Source: Methylohalomonas lacus (GTDB taxonomy: Bacteria; Pseudomonadota; Gammaproteobacteria; Methylohalomonadales; Methylohalomonadaceae). Taken from it: a DNA stretch of 64,000 nt. The notes under the pieces were generated by a model that saw nothing but the letters and a program-made list of their open reading frames with translations, did no database searches and was not told where the DNA came from. Positions 52,487-62,223 of this stretch are shown one piece after another (the first letter of the stretch is position 1; each line of letters starts with the position of its first letter). The DNA is taken from NCBI RefSeq assembly GCF_024808875.1, contig NZ_JANUCT010000014.1, positions 1 through 64,000 of the forward strand, read 5' to 3'. Position numbers and translations under genes: made by a program.

Positions 52487-53119
52487 TCAGTCGTTCCAGT
52501 CGAGGAAGTTCTGCAGCAGTCGCAGACCGTCCTTCTGGCTCTTCTCCGGGTGAAACTGCGTGGCGAAGAGGTTGTTCCAGGCGACCGCGGCGGCGAATTC
52601 GGTAATGTAGTCGCAGCTGCCGGCAATGGTGTCGGCATCATCGGGCATGACGTAGTAGCTGTGGACGAAATAGAACCGCGCGCCGTCGTCGATGCCGTCC
52701 CAGAGCGGATGCGCCTGCTGCTGCCGAACCCGGTTCCAGCCCATGTGCGGGATTTTCATGTGACTGCCGGCCGGCGCTGCCGGGAAGTGCCGGACGTGAC
52801 CGGGGATCAGGCCGAGACCCTGCTGGCCGCCGTCTTCCTCGCTGTCGCTCAGCAGGCTCTGCAGGCCGAGGCAGATACCGAGGAACGGCTTGGTGCCGAG
52901 CATCTCGCGCACGATATCGTCGAGGCCGGTCTCGCGCAGGCGCTGCATGCACTGGCCGATGGCGCCCTGGCCGGGAAATACCAGCCGTTCGGCACGGCGA
53001 ATCGCCTGCGCGTCATCGGTGACGACGATGCGTCTGTTTTTCCCGGCGACATGTTCCAGCGCCTTTGCCACGGAGCGCAGGTTGCTGGTGCCGTAATCGA
53101 GGACTGCGACGGTAGACAT
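52487..53119 (-). CDS. hisH: imidazole glycerol phosphate synthase glutaminase subunit
   Basis: The ATG at 53117-53119 gives 210 residues opening MSTVAVLDYGTSNLRSVAKAL; a longer frame upstream is unconserved. The class I glutaminase triad is Cys83 (FLGICLGLQSLL), His190 and Glu192 (TQFHPEKS). It supplies ammonia to HisF in histidine and AICAR synthesis. It follows hisB by 114 bp, but hisA and hisF, which usually come next, are not present; a convergent DUF427 gene is there. Confidence 0.93.
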   Translation of the reverse strand: MSTVAVLDYGTSNLRSVAKALEHVAGKNRRIVVTDDAQAIRRAERLVFPGQGAIGQCMQRLRETGLDDIVREMLGTKPFLGICLGLQSLLSDSEEDGGQQGLGLIPGHVRHFPAAPAGSHMKIPHMGWNRVRQQQAHPLWDGIDDGARFYFVHSYYVMPDDADTIAGSCDYITEFAAAVAWNNLFATQFHPEKSQKDGLRLLQNFLDWND

Positions 53120-53233
53120 GCTGTTTGCTGATGATGGTTGCGGTTTATCAGGATGTCGGTAATCGATCACGGCGTCCGGACGCACGGCCAGGCACCCGCA
53201 CAGATGCCCGGACCGCGATCAGATCCCGCGCCG

Positions 53234-53827
53234 TTAGAGACTGCCCTTAGTCGACGGCATTTCGCCGGCCATGCGCGGATCCACTTCCACCGCTGAGCGC
53301 AGCGCGCGGCCGAAAGCCTTGAAGATCGTCTCGCTGATGTGGTGCGCATTGCGGCCGCGTATGTTGTCGATATGCAGCGTCAGCAGGGCGTGATTGACCA
53401 GGCCCTGGAAGAATTCGCGAATCAGATCGACGTCGAAGTCACCGATACGCGCGCGCGGATATTCAGCGTGGTACTCGAGTCCCGGCCGGCCTGAGCAGTC
53501 GACCACGACGCGCGACAGCGCCTCGTCCAGCGGCACGTAGGCGTGGCCGTAGCGGCGGATACCCTTCTTGTCGCCGAGCGCCTTGGTGATCGCCTGGCCG
53601 AGCGTGATGCCGACGTCCTCGACCGTGTGGTGGGCATCGATCTCGAGGTCGCCGACCGCCTTGATGTCGATATCGATCAGGCCATGGCGGGCGATCTGGT
53701 CGAGCATGTGATCGAGGAACGGTACGCCGGTATCGAGTTGCGATTGCCCGCCGCCGTCCAGGTCGATGCTGACCCGAATCTGGGTTTCCTTCGTGTTCCG
53801 CTCCAGTGTGACTTGCCGGTTTGCCAT
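53234..53827 (-). CDS. hisB: imidazoleglycerol-phosphate dehydratase
   Basis: 197 residues, the monofunctional form without the phosphatase domain. Landmarks are [31 protein letters not shown] near residue 36, the metal-binding [14 protein letters not shown] near 65 and the second His cluster [19 protein letters not shown] near 159. It dehydrates IGP in histidine synthesis. It is the first gene of the short hisB-hisH unit and is divergent from hemF. Confidence 0.95.
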   Translation of the reverse strand: MANRQVTLERNTKETQIRVSIDLDGGGQSQLDTGVPFLDHMLDQIARHGLIDIDIKAVGDLEIDAHHTVEDVGITLGQAITKALGDKKGIRRYGHAYVPLDEALSRVVVDCSGRPGLEYHAEYPRARIGDFDVDLIREFFQGLVNHALLTLHIDNIRGRNAHHISETIFKAFGRALRSAVEVDPRMAGEMPSTKGSL

Positions 53828-53925
53828 GAGATCCCGTAATGGTTCAGTGCCAGTTTTTCCTGTTTCAGGGACCGCGCGGGCGGCATAATACGACCGTCGC
53901 CACTGAAACAGGCGCTATAGCATAA

Positions 53926-54900
<975 letters not shown>

Positions 54901-54921
54901 CGTGAGCGCAGGCGCTTCGCG

Positions 54922-55021
<100 letters not shown>

Positions 55022-55027
55022 AAACGT

Positions 55028-55477
55028 TCACGTCTGCAGCCAGAACGTCACCGGGCCGTCATTGACCAGGCTGACCTGCATGTCGGCGCCGAAGCGGCCG
55101 GCGGCGACTTCGGTGCCGTAGGCATCGGCTTTGTGCCGGGCGTGGTCGAGCAGGTGATTGAACAGGCGTTCGCCCTCGGCCGGTGTCGCCGCGGTGGAAA
55201 AGCCCGGCCGGGTACCGCTGCGGGTGTCGGCGGCAAGGGTGAATTGCGGTACCAGCAGCAGATCGCCGCCGGTGTCGTTGAGGCTGCGGTTCATGCGGCC
55301 GGCGCTGTCGCTGAATACGCGGTAGCTGTAGAGGCGTTCCAGCAGCCGTTCGGCATGGCGTTCGCTGTCGTCCGGCTCGATGCCGATGAATACCAGCAGG
55401 CCGTTACCGATGGCGGCGATGATCGTGTCATCGACCGTGACGCTGGCCCGGCTGACGCGTTGCAGCAGGCCGATCAT
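55028..55477 (-). CDS. dtd: D-aminoacyl-tRNA deacylase
   Basis: The ATG at 55475-55477 gives 149 residues opening MIGLLQRVSRASVTVDD. The deacylase motifs are present: LLVPQFTLAADTRSGTRPGFS near residue 76 (SQxT-type Thr site) and the Gly-Pro dipeptide of NDGPVTFWLQT at the C-terminus. It removes D-amino acids, and glycine mischarged on tRNA-Ala. A small membrane-protein gene lies 19 bp upstream in the same direction. Confidence 0.94.
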   Translation of the reverse strand: MIGLLQRVSRASVTVDDTIIAAIGNGLLVFIGIEPDDSERHAERLLERLYSYRVFSDSAGRMNRSLNDTGGDLLLVPQFTLAADTRSGTRPGFSTAATPAEGERLFNHLLDHARHKADAYGTEVAAGRFGADMQVSLVNDGPVTFWLQT

Positions 55478-55496
55478 CGTCTTGCGGTTACCGGGA

Positions 55497-55652
55497 CTAG
55501 AGAATGGCCTCGCCGGCAACCGCCGAGAAGACACAGAGGACGGCGACATACATCAGCCAGGGCATGTCGTGGCGTTCCAGCCAGCCGGTGAAATGCAGAA
55601 TCAGGACGCCCAGTGCGCCCCCGTACAGCGTGTAAAAAAGCCAATCTGGCAT
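55497..55652 (-). CDS. small membrane protein of unknown function, 51 residues
   Basis: The ATG at 55650-55652 has a strong ribosome site (GGGGGAG, six bases upstream) and opens MPDWLFYTLYGGALGVLILHF. Two membrane helices (about 5-20 and 31-49) flank a short loop (TGWLERHDMP). It is too short for confident family assignment; I do not recognise it. It lies 19 bp upstream of dtd and may be co-transcribed. Confidence 0.6.
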   Translation of the reverse strand: MPDWLFYTLYGGALGVLILHFTGWLERHDMPWLMYVAVLCVFSAVAGEAIL

Positions 55653-55813
55653 GACTTCTCCCCCGAAGCAGAATCTGTGTGACTGAGCCCAACAGCTAAA
55701 CCATGCAGGTTTCATGCCCCGCTGTGCCTAATCGGCGCTAACCTGACTTGCGTTTATTTTTTATTGATAAAACGTAATCTTACAGAAACCGGCTAACATC
55801 TATCCAGTACATT

Positions 55814-56467
55814 TTACAGCGTTCGCGCGCCGTTGCTGTCGGCGACCAGCAACACATCGGCCGGCCGGGCCGCAAACAGGCCGTTGCAAACCACCCCGGC
55901 AATCGCGTTCAGCTGTTGTTCCAGCGCGATCGGATCCGGAATGGGCAGATTGCGAATGTCGATAATGATATTGCCGTTGTCGGTCTTGAAACCATCGCGC
56001 AGAACCGGCTGACCCCCGAGCTTGACGATCTGCCGGCCGACGTAGCTCTGGGCCATGGGAATGACCTCGACGGGAACGGGGAACCCACCCAGCGTGCCAA
56101 CGAGCTTGGACTCATCGATGATGCAAACGAATTGCTCGCTGGCGGCCGCGACGATTTTCTCGCGCGTCAGGGCACCGCCGCCGCCCTTGGTCAGGTGGCG
56201 GTGTTCGGTGGCCTCGTCGGCGCCATCGATGTAGATCGGCAAACCGGCGACGCTGTTCAGATCCACCACCGGAATATTGTGGCTGCGCAGACGCTCCTCG
56301 GTCGCCTGTGAACTGGCGACGGCACCCTCAACCAGGTGGCGGATGCCGGCCAGTGCGTCGATGAACAGGTTGACGGTGCTGCCGGTGCCGACGCCGACAA
56401 TTGAACCTTCCTCGATATATTTCAGAGCGGCCTCGGCGGCGGCGCGTTTTTGCTGTTCCTGCGACAT
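55814..56467 (-). CDS. rpiA: ribose-5-phosphate isomerase A
   Basis: The ATG at 56465-56467 gives 217 residues (E. coli RpiA has 219); a longer frame overlaps ilv[17 protein letters not shown] near residue 24, [29 protein letters not shown] near 79-107 and [26 protein letters not shown] near the end are family landmarks. It interconverts ribose 5-phosphate and ribulose 5-phosphate (also used in the Calvin cycle). It is divergent from ilvA with 39 bp between starts. Confidence 0.96.
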   Translation of the reverse strand: MSQEQQKRAAAEAALKYIEEGSIVGVGTGSTVNLFIDALAGIRHLVEGAVASSQATEERLRSHNIPVVDLNSVAGLPIYIDGADEATEHRHLTKGGGGALTREKIVAAASEQFVCIIDESKLVGTLGGFPVPVEVIPMAQSYVGRQIVKLGGQPVLRDGFKTDNGNIIIDIRNLPIPDPIALEQQLNAIAGVVCNGLFAARPADVLLVADSNGARTL

Positions 56468-56506
56468 GCTGTGAAGCTCAGATGCGTGGCTTATTAATGT
56501 TATCTT

Positions 56507-58033
56507 ATGCGGATGTTCGACGAATACAAAGCCCTGATTGAGGAAGCGCGCGGCCGCGTTTACGACGTCGCCCGCGAGACCGCGCTGGATTATGCCCCGG
56601 CGCTGTCCAAGCGACTCGCCAACCATGTCTGGCTGAAGCGCGAGGATCAGCAACCGGTTTTCTCCTATAAGCTGCGCGGTGCCTACAACCTCATCGCCTC
56701 GCTGTCGCTGGCTGAACGCGAGCGTGGCGTGATCGCGGCCTCGGCCGGCAATCATGCCCAGGGTGTGGCGCTGGCGTCACAGCGGCTTGGCATCGACGCG
56801 GTGATCGTCATGCCGAAGACCACGCCGGATATCAAGATCGAGGCGGTGCGGCGGCTCGGCGGCAACGCCCTGCTGCACGGCAATAACTACGACGAAGCGT
56901 TTGAACACGCCATGGAGCTCGCGAACAAGGAAGGCCGCAGCTACATTCCGCCGTATGATCATCCGCTGACCATCGCCGGCCAGGCCACCGTCGGTGTCGA
57001 GATCCTCAACCAGCACCACAGCCGGCCCGACGTGATATTCGTACCGGTCGGCGGTGGCGGCCTGATCGCCGGCATCGCCGCGCATGTCAAGGCGACGCGG
57101 CCGGAGGTGCGTATCGTCGGCGTCGAGCCGGACGAGGCACCCAGCATGCATGCGGCACTGCAGGCTGGCGAGCGTGTGCGCCTGGACCGCATCGGCATCT
57201 TCGCTGATGGTGCCGCCGTGCGCCAGGCCGGCGAGGAGCCGTTCCGTATTGCGCGCGAACTGGTCGACGACATCCTGCTGGTCGATACCGACGAGATTTG
57301 TGCGGCGGTGAAGGATATATTCGAGGACACGCGCTCGATCGCCGAGCCTGCCGGTGCACTGGCGCTGGCCGGCCTGAAGCAGTACGTCGAACGCGAGGAC
57401 GCGCATAACCAGGAGCTGGTCGCCGTGTTTTCCGGCGCCAACGTCAATTTCGATCGCCTGCGCCACATCGCCGAGCTGGCGGAACTCGGCGAGCATCGCG
57501 AGGCGCTGATCGCGACTACGATCCCGGAACGACCGGGCAGCTTCCTGCAGTTCTGCCAGGCGATCGGGGCGCGCCAGATCACCGAATTCAACTACCGCTA
57601 CGCCGATCACCAGCAGGCACATGTCTTTGCCGGCATCCAGCTGCGCCATGGCGTCGCCGAGAAAGACAAGCTGGTCGCCGCCCTGAGCGAAAAAGGCTTT
57701 GCCGTCCAGGATCTGAGTCGCAATGAACTGGCCAAGATGCACGTCCGCCACATGGTCGGCGGCCATGCGCCGCAGGCCGAAAACGAGCTGCTCTACCGGT
57801 TCGAGTTTCCCGAGCGCTCCGGAGCGCTGCTGCATTTCCTGTCGCAGATGAACGAGGGCTGGAACATCAGCCTGTTCCACTACCGCAATCACGGTGCCGC
57901 CTACGCGCGTGTGCTGGTCGGTGTCCAGGTACCGCCGCACGAACGCGACCAGTTCCAGGCGTTCGTCGACCGGCTCGATATCCTCTACTGGGACGAAACC
58001 GATAACCCGGCCTACCGGATGTTTCTGGCCTGA
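56507..58033 (+). CDS. ilvA: biosynthetic threonine ammonia-lyase
   Basis: 508 residues, the long biosynthetic form. The PLP domain has the Schiff-base Lys in [10 protein letters not shown] near residue 55, [16 protein letters not shown] near 82, and the phosphate-binding loop [14 protein letters not shown] near 182. Two ACT-like regulatory domains follow (residues about 330-508), where isoleucine and valine bind in relatives. It makes 2-oxobutanoate, the first step to isoleucine. Confidence 0.96.
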   Translation: MRMFDEYKALIEEARGRVYDVARETALDYAPALSKRLANHVWLKREDQQPVFSYKLRGAYNLIASLSLAERERGVIAASAGNHAQGVALASQRLGIDAVIVMPKTTPDIKIEAVRRLGGNALLHGNNYDEAFEHAMELANKEGRSYIPPYDHPLTIAGQATVGVEILNQHHSRPDVIFVPVGGGGLIAGIAAHVKATRPEVRIVGVEPDEAPSMHAALQAGERVRLDRIGIFADGAAVRQAGEEPFRIARELVDDILLVDTDEICAAVKDIFEDTRSIAEPAGALALAGLKQYVEREDAHNQELVAVFSGANVNFDRLRHIAELAELGEHREALIATTIPERPGSFLQFCQAIGARQITEFNYRYADHQQAHVFAGIQLRHGVAEKDKLVAALSEKGFAVQDLSRNELAKMHVRHMVGGHAPQAENELLYRFEFPERSGALLHFLSQMNEGWNISLFHYRNHGAAYARVLVGVQVPPHERDQFQAFVDRLDILYWDETDNPAYRMFLA

Positions 58034-58126
58034 TTGCGTCAGCAGCGCCGTGCCCCGATAGGCCGGCGTTGCGTACCTTTAGCCGGCACGAGGCAGTCGC
58101 CCGGCGACATGTTTGGATGCCCTTGT

Positions 58127-58144
58127 TATACTGGTACGGGTATA
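58127..58144. promoter_or_regulatory. predicted CsoR-family operator at the regulator promoter
   Basis: TATACTGGTACGGGTATA is an imperfect palindrome (TATAC-NN-GTAC-NN-GTATA). Read on the minus strand it gives TACCC-N6-GTATA, the same outline as the site at 59365. It overlaps a likely extended -10 element (TGT-TATACT, 58124-58132), 20 bp before the regulator start codon, where a bound repressor would block its own transcription. Confidence 0.5.
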
Positions 58145-58163
58145 GCAATCACGGGTACGGGTT

Positions 58164-58478
58164 ATGGCTACGGCGAAAGACAATCTCTCCAGTCCCGAGG
58201 ACTGGGACGCCGATTGGGAAAAGAACAAGGCAGCCCTGCTGGCGCGTCTGAAGCGGACCGAAGGGCAGATTCGCGGTATCCAGGCGATGATCGAGACCGA
58301 TGCCGAGTGCGAGAAAGTCGCCCAGCAGATGGCGGCGGCGCGCAAGGCGCTGGACCGGGCGTTCTACAATATGCTGTCCTGCGTGATGGAACGCGAACTC
58401 GCCTGTCAGCACCTGGATGCGGCAACCGCCCGCGAACGCCTTAACTACGCGACCCAGTTGTTATCCAAGTACGGCTGA
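58164..58478 (+). CDS. CsoR/RcnR/CstR-family repressor, atypical ligand set
   Basis: 104 residues of the all-helical CsoR (DUF156) family: LLARLKRTEGQIRGIQAMIETDAEC, then VAQQMAAARKALDRAFYNMLSC. Cys49 is at the conserved first-ligand place, but 25 residues later, where CsoR and FrmR have His, is Val74; a Cys at 73 and another at 81 are nearby. So a canonical copper site is missing, and a dithiol (persulfide) sensor like CstR is possible. The gene sits beside sulfide and persulfide genes, and an operator-like site overlaps its promoter. An extra 20-residue N-terminal extension is present. Confidence 0.85.
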   Translation: MATAKDNLSSPEDWDADWEKNKAALLARLKRTEGQIRGIQAMIETDAECEKVAQQMAAARKALDRAFYNMLSCVMERELACQHLDAATARERLNYATQLLSKYG

Positions 58479-58482
58479 ACGT

Positions 58483-58899
58483 TCAGTGTCGTGCGCCCAA
58501 GCGGTCGGCCACGAGGCCGCCGGCGGCCACGGCAGCCAGGAACGGCAGTCCTTCCTGCCAGTGAATGCCGAGCGCCGCCAGCGCTGGTCCCGGACAGTAA
58601 CCGCCGATACCCCAGCCGATACCGAACAACGCCGCGCCGGTGATCAGGCGCGCATCCAGATCGGTTGTCCGTGGCAGATAAAAGCGCGTCGCCAGCAGCG
58701 GCTGGTGTCGTTTCAGGACCAGCGCAAACGCCGGCAGCGTCACGGCCACTGCGCCGAGCATGACCAGCGCCAGGCTCGGGTCCCAGGCCGCACTGACATC
58801 GAGAAACGCCAGTACCTTGAGCGGGTAGACCATGCCCGACAGCGCCAGGCCGATGCCGAAAACGACGCCTGCCAGCAGGGCGCTCAGATTGCGCAGCAT
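58483..58899 (-). CDS. YeeE/YedE-type transporter, second half (DUF6691)
   Basis: 138 residues with four predicted membrane helices. The YeeE/YedE signature GGYCPGPALAALG with its conserved Cys lies near residue 100, and FGIGLALSGMVYPLKVLAFLD near residue 15 matches the first motif. Together with the next gene it makes a split version of the YeeE/YedE transporter, linked in other bacteria to thiosulfate or sulfur uptake. It overlaps its partner by one base and is convergent with the CsoR-family gene, 4 bp apart. Confidence 0.85.
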   Translation of the reverse strand: MLRNLSALLAGVVFGIGLALSGMVYPLKVLAFLDVSAAWDPSLALVMLGAVAVTLPAFALVLKRHQPLLATRFYLPRTTDLDARLITGAALFGIGWGIGGYCPGPALAALGIHWQEGLPFLAAVAAGGLVADRLGARH

Positions 58900-59321
58900 C
58901 AGTACAGTCCCAGCCAGTGACGGCTGACGGCCGTCGCCAGCACTGCCGTGACCATAAAAATGGCCGTGGCGACCACAGAGCGCGCGGAGCGGCGGCCGAT
59001 ACCGCAGACGCCATGGCCGCTGGTGCAGCCGCTGCCGAGACGGGTGCCCAGGCCGACCAGGAATCCGGCGCCGAGCAAGGCAACCAGGGGAAAGTCGGCC
59101 CGTTGCGGGATGTCGCTGCCGAACAGGTGGTGGAAGCTGCCGGCGCCGACTACCAGCCCGGCGAGGAACAGTATCTGCCAGGGCTGCCGATCGCGGTGCA
59201 GCAGGCCATGAAACAGGCCACTGATGCCGGCGATGCGGCCGTTGAACAGCAGCAGTGCGGTTGCCGCCAGGCCGATCAGCAAACCGCCGGCGACTGCGGA
59301 CAGGGGTGTGAATTCCGTCAT
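58899..59321 (-). CDS. YeeE/YedE-type transporter, first half
   Basis: 140 residues, about four membrane helices. The signature LVGLGTRLGSGCTSGHGVCGIGRRSARS near residues 88-115 contains the three conserved Cys of the GCTSGHGVCG motif, which form the sulfur-relay site in YeeE-type transporters. LFNGRIAGISGLFHGLL near residue 25 also fits. It is the promoter-proximal gene of the pair and is divergent from sqr, with an operator-like site in between. Its substrate is probably thiosulfate or another sulfane-sulfur compound (inferred). Confidence 0.86.
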   Translation of the reverse strand: MTEFTPLSAVAGGLLIGLAATALLLFNGRIAGISGLFHGLLHRDRQPWQILFLAGLVVGAGSFHHLFGSDIPQRADFPLVALLGAGFLVGLGTRLGSGCTSGHGVCGIGRRSARSVVATAIFMVTAVLATAVSRHWLGLY

Positions 59322-59364
59322 AATCGCTTAATCCACTTGCATTCCAGTCACGTGTTTAATACGG

Positions 59365-59378
59365 TACCCCATAGGGTA
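59365..59378. promoter_or_regulatory. predicted CsoR-family operator in the divergent yeeE/sqr promoter
   Basis: TACCC-CATA-GGGTA is a perfect 5-bp inverted repeat of the C-tract/G-tract form bound by CsoR-family repressors, and continues as GTATATAA. It lies 27 bp before the sqr start and about 45 bp before the yeeE-type start, so one site could control both directions. A similar site overlaps the regulator promoter at 58127. Confidence 0.6.
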
Positions 59379-59404
59379 TATAAAAACGAGGTGAAAAACC
59401 AGAC

Positions 59405-60628
59405 ATGCAACACCAGATCGTCATTATCGGCGGTGGTGCCGCGGGCATTACCGTCGCTGCCAGTCTTGCACGTAAACGTCCCGCGCTCGATATTGTTATT
59501 GTCGAGCCCGCCGACAGTCACTATTACCAGCCGGCTTTCACCCTGGTCGGGGGCGGCGCCTACGATGTAAACAAGACGCGCCGCCCTGAAAGGGATTGCA
59601 TACCGCCCGGGGTAACCTGGATTCAGACAGCCGCCCGTGAAATCGAACCTGCCCGCAACCGAGTGCTGCTGGCGGATGGCCGCCAGCTGGGCTATGAGCA
59701 CCTGGTCGTGTGCCCGGGCCTGCAGCTGGACTGGCACAACATCGACGGACTGGAACAGACGCTGGGGCACAACGGCGTCTGCAGCAATTATCTGTCGGAG
59801 TACGCAGCCTATACCTGGGAGTGCCTGCAGCAGTTCAGCGGCGGTACGGCCCTGTTTACGCAGCCGGCGATGCCAATCAAGTGTGCCGGTGCACCGCAGA
59901 AAATAATGTACCTCGCCTGTGATCACTGGCGCCAACGCGGCATGCTTGAAAACGCGGCCGTCCATTTCTGCCTGCAGGGTGCCGCCCTGTTTGGCGTGCC
60001 CGAGTTTGTGCCGCCGTTGCAGCGGGTTGTCGACCGTTATGGCATACAGGTCGACTATGGCAATGACCTGGTCGCCGTCGACGGGCCGAACAAGCAGGCC
60101 ACATTCGCAGTCAAGGACGGTGACGGCAATACGACGCACGTCACACGCGCGTTTGACATGTTGCATGTCACGCCACCGCAGAGCGCGCCGGATTTCATCA
60201 AAACCAGCCCGCTCGCCAATGAGGCCGGCTGGGTTGATGTCGATCAGGCGACCCTGCGGCACAACCACTACGAAAACATCTACGGCCTGGGCGACGTCGC
60301 CGGTACGCCGAACTCGAAAACGGCGGCTGCGGTGCGCAAGCAGGCGCCGGTGGTGGTCAATAATCTCATCGCCGCCATAGATGGCCCTGATCGCCACTGC
60401 GTCTACGACGGCTACAGTTCCTGTCCCCTGGTGACCAGCTATCGGTCGGTCATTCTGGCCGAGTTTCGCTACGGTGGTGAAGTCACACCGAGTTTTCCCG
60501 TGGACCCGTATCGCGAGCGCTACAGCATGTGGCTGTTGAAACGCTACGGTCTGCCGCCGCTGTACTGGGACTACATGCTGAAGGGCTATGAAATGGATAT
60601 ACCCCATAAGGCCAGACAGCCGGAATGA
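59405..60628 (+). CDS. sqr: sulfide:quinone oxidoreductase, type II
   Basis: 407 residues. The FAD-binding motif is IVIIGGGAAGITVAASLA at residues 5-22; HYYQPAFTLVGGG near 39 is characteristic of type II SQR, the mitochondrial-like branch. The redox cysteines are Cys160 (PIKCAGAPQKIMYL) and Cys340 (YDGYSSCPLVTSY). It oxidises sulfide to a persulfide on a thiol acceptor and reduces quinone at the membrane surface. The TSUP gene overlaps by four bases and the persulfide dioxygenase gene follows, so the product can be passed on directly. Confidence 0.92.
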   Translation: MQHQIVIIGGGAAGITVAASLARKRPALDIVIVEPADSHYYQPAFTLVGGGAYDVNKTRRPERDCIPPGVTWIQTAAREIEPARNRVLLADGRQLGYEHLVVCPGLQLDWHNIDGLEQTLGHNGVCSNYLSEYAAYTWECLQQFSGGTALFTQPAMPIKCAGAPQKIMYLACDHWRQRGMLENAAVHFCLQGAALFGVPEFVPPLQRVVDRYGIQVDYGNDLVAVDGPNKQATFAVKDGDGNTTHVTRAFDMLHVTPPQSAPDFIKTSPLANEAGWVDVDQATLRHNHYENIYGLGDVAGTPNSKTAAAVRKQAPVVVNNLIAAIDGPDRHCVYDGYSSCPLVTSYRSVILAEFRYGGEVTPSFPVDPYRERYSMWLLKRYGLPPLYWDYMLKGYEMDIPHKARQPE

Positions 60629-61473
60629 TGGCGATACTGCTGGGCATCATCGTCGGACTGGCGCTGGGGTTGACCGGCGGCGGCGGCTCGATCCTGGCAG
60701 TACCGTTACTGATCTACGGCCTGGATGTGGCGCCGAAAAGTGCAATTACGCTATCGCTCGCGGTGGTGGCGTTGACAGCGCTGTTCGGTGCATTGATGGC
60801 CTGGCGCCATCGACTGCTGGAGTTGCGTGCGGCGATGATATTTTCGGCGGCCGGCATAGTGGCGGCGCCGGCCGGCATTTTACTCGGTGATCAGGTGTCG
60901 GATCGGTGGCTGCTGATCGGATTTGCCGTACTGATGATGATCGTGGCACTGCGCATGCTGGCTAACGCCCTGCGTCATCCCGAACAAGCCAGCGTCGTGC
61001 GTGCCGATTTCGAGCATGTGGGGCTGAATGATACCGGCACTGTGTGCCATTACAGTCATGACGGCCGGCTACGACTGACAGCACCCTGCGGACTGGTGCT
61101 GGCGTTGATGGGAGTGCTGGCCGGTCTGTTGTCGGGCCTGTTCGGGGTTGGTGGCGGTTTTGTCATCGTACCGGCGCTGATGCTGGTTACCGAGATGAGT
61201 ATACATCGGGCCGTGGCGACATCCTTGCTTGTCATCACCCTGGTAGGCCTAAGCGGCACGGCGTCGGCGCTGGCTGGCGATCGGCCGCTGGACTGGTTTG
61301 TTGGCGGCCTGTTTCTCATTGGCGGCCTGATTGGCATGGGACTCGGCCGCGCTGTTGCGCACCGACTCGCCGGTCCGCGTCTGCAACAGTTGTTCGCGCT
61401 GGTGATGATCGCGGTAGCGACTTATCTATTGATGCAACAGTGGGCGGTAATGCCCACGGGAGTGATGACATGA
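60625..61473 (+). CDS. TSUP family (TauE/SafE) sulfur-compound exporter
   Basis: 282 residues in two repeats of about four membrane helices. The repeat signatures are GLALGLTGGGGSILAVPLLIYG near residue 10 and AGLLSGLFGVGGGFVIVPALM near 166. A hydrophilic loop (residues about 117-150), with Cys and His residues (DTGTVCHYSHDGR), separates the halves. TSUP proteins export or import sulfite, thiosulfate and organosulfonates; sulfite export fits best, since the next gene makes sulfite. It overlaps both neighbours by four bases, which implies a tightly coupled operon. Confidence 0.88.
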   Translation: MMAILLGIIVGLALGLTGGGGSILAVPLLIYGLDVAPKSAITLSLAVVALTALFGALMAWRHRLLELRAAMIFSAAGIVAAPAGILLGDQVSDRWLLIGFAVLMMIVALRMLANALRHPEQASVVRADFEHVGLNDTGTVCHYSHDGRLRLTAPCGLVLALMGVLAGLLSGLFGVGGGFVIVPALMLVTEMSIHRAVATSLLVITLVGLSGTASALAGDRPLDWFVGGLFLIGGLIGMGLGRAVAHRLAGPRLQQLFALVMIAVATYLLMQQWAVMPTGVMT

Positions 61474-62177
61474 TTTTCAGACAGGTTTATGACCATACCT
61501 CGAGTACCTATACCTACATTATGGCCTCGGGACATGGGCGCGAGGGCCTGATCATCGATCCGGTCAAGGAGCTTGCCGACACCTATCTGACCATAATCGA
61601 GCAACTGGATCTGAAGCTGGTGCGCGCGATTGATACGCACACTCACGCCGATCATGTGACTGCGCTGGGCGATCTGCGCGAGCAGACCGGCTGCCAGACC
61701 TACATGGGCAAATACAGCAAGGCAGATTGTGTATCGGTATACGTGGACGAGGACGAGATTATCGATGCGGACGGCATCAAGCTGCGCGCGATCTATACAC
61801 CGGGGCATACCAATGAGTCATTCAGCTTTTTGATCGAAGACGGCGGCCCGACCATGGTATTTACCGGCGATGTATTGCTGATTCGTGGCAGCGGCAGAAC
61901 CGACTTCCAGGGCGGCGATCCGCACAAGTCATATGATTCGATTGTGAACAAGCTCTTCACGCTGAACGACGAGACACTGGTGTATCCGGCGCATGACTAC
62001 AAGGGCTGGACGGCCTCGAGTATCGGTGAGGAGAAACGCTTCAATACGCGCCTGGCGGGCAAGAGTGAAGCCGAGTATGTGGACATCATGAACAAGCTGA
62101 ATCTGCCGGATCCTAAACTCATGGATGAGGCCATCCCGGCCAATCTCGCGTGCGGCAACATCAGGCAGGCATCATAA
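61470..62177 (+). CDS. ETHE1-like persulfide dioxygenase (metallo-beta-lactamase fold)
   Basis: The ATG at 61470 overlaps the TSUP stop and gives 235 residues. Metal-site residues are His57, His59, Asp61 and His62 (THTHADHVT), His113, Asp134 and His175. GRTDFQGGD at 142-150 and YPAHDYKG near 172 separate ETHE1-type dioxygenases from glyoxalase II. It would oxidise glutathione or other persulfide to sulfite with O2, using one Fe(II). There is no rhodanese fusion, unlike staphylococcal CstB. It is the last gene of the sqr-TSUP-dioxygenase operon. Confidence 0.9.
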   Translation: MIFRQVYDHTSSTYTYIMASGHGREGLIIDPVKELADTYLTIIEQLDLKLVRAIDTHTHADHVTALGDLREQTGCQTYMGKYSKADCVSVYVDEDEIIDADGIKLRAIYTPGHTNESFSFLIEDGGPTMVFTGDVLLIRGSGRTDFQGGDPHKSYDSIVNKLFTLNDETLVYPAHDYKGWTASSIGEEKRFNTRLAGKSEAEYVDIMNKLNLPDPKLMDEAIPANLACGNIRQAS

Positions 62178-62223
62178 CGGCCTAAGGCTGACTGTATACC
62201 TTGTCTGGCGGGTAACGGCCTGT

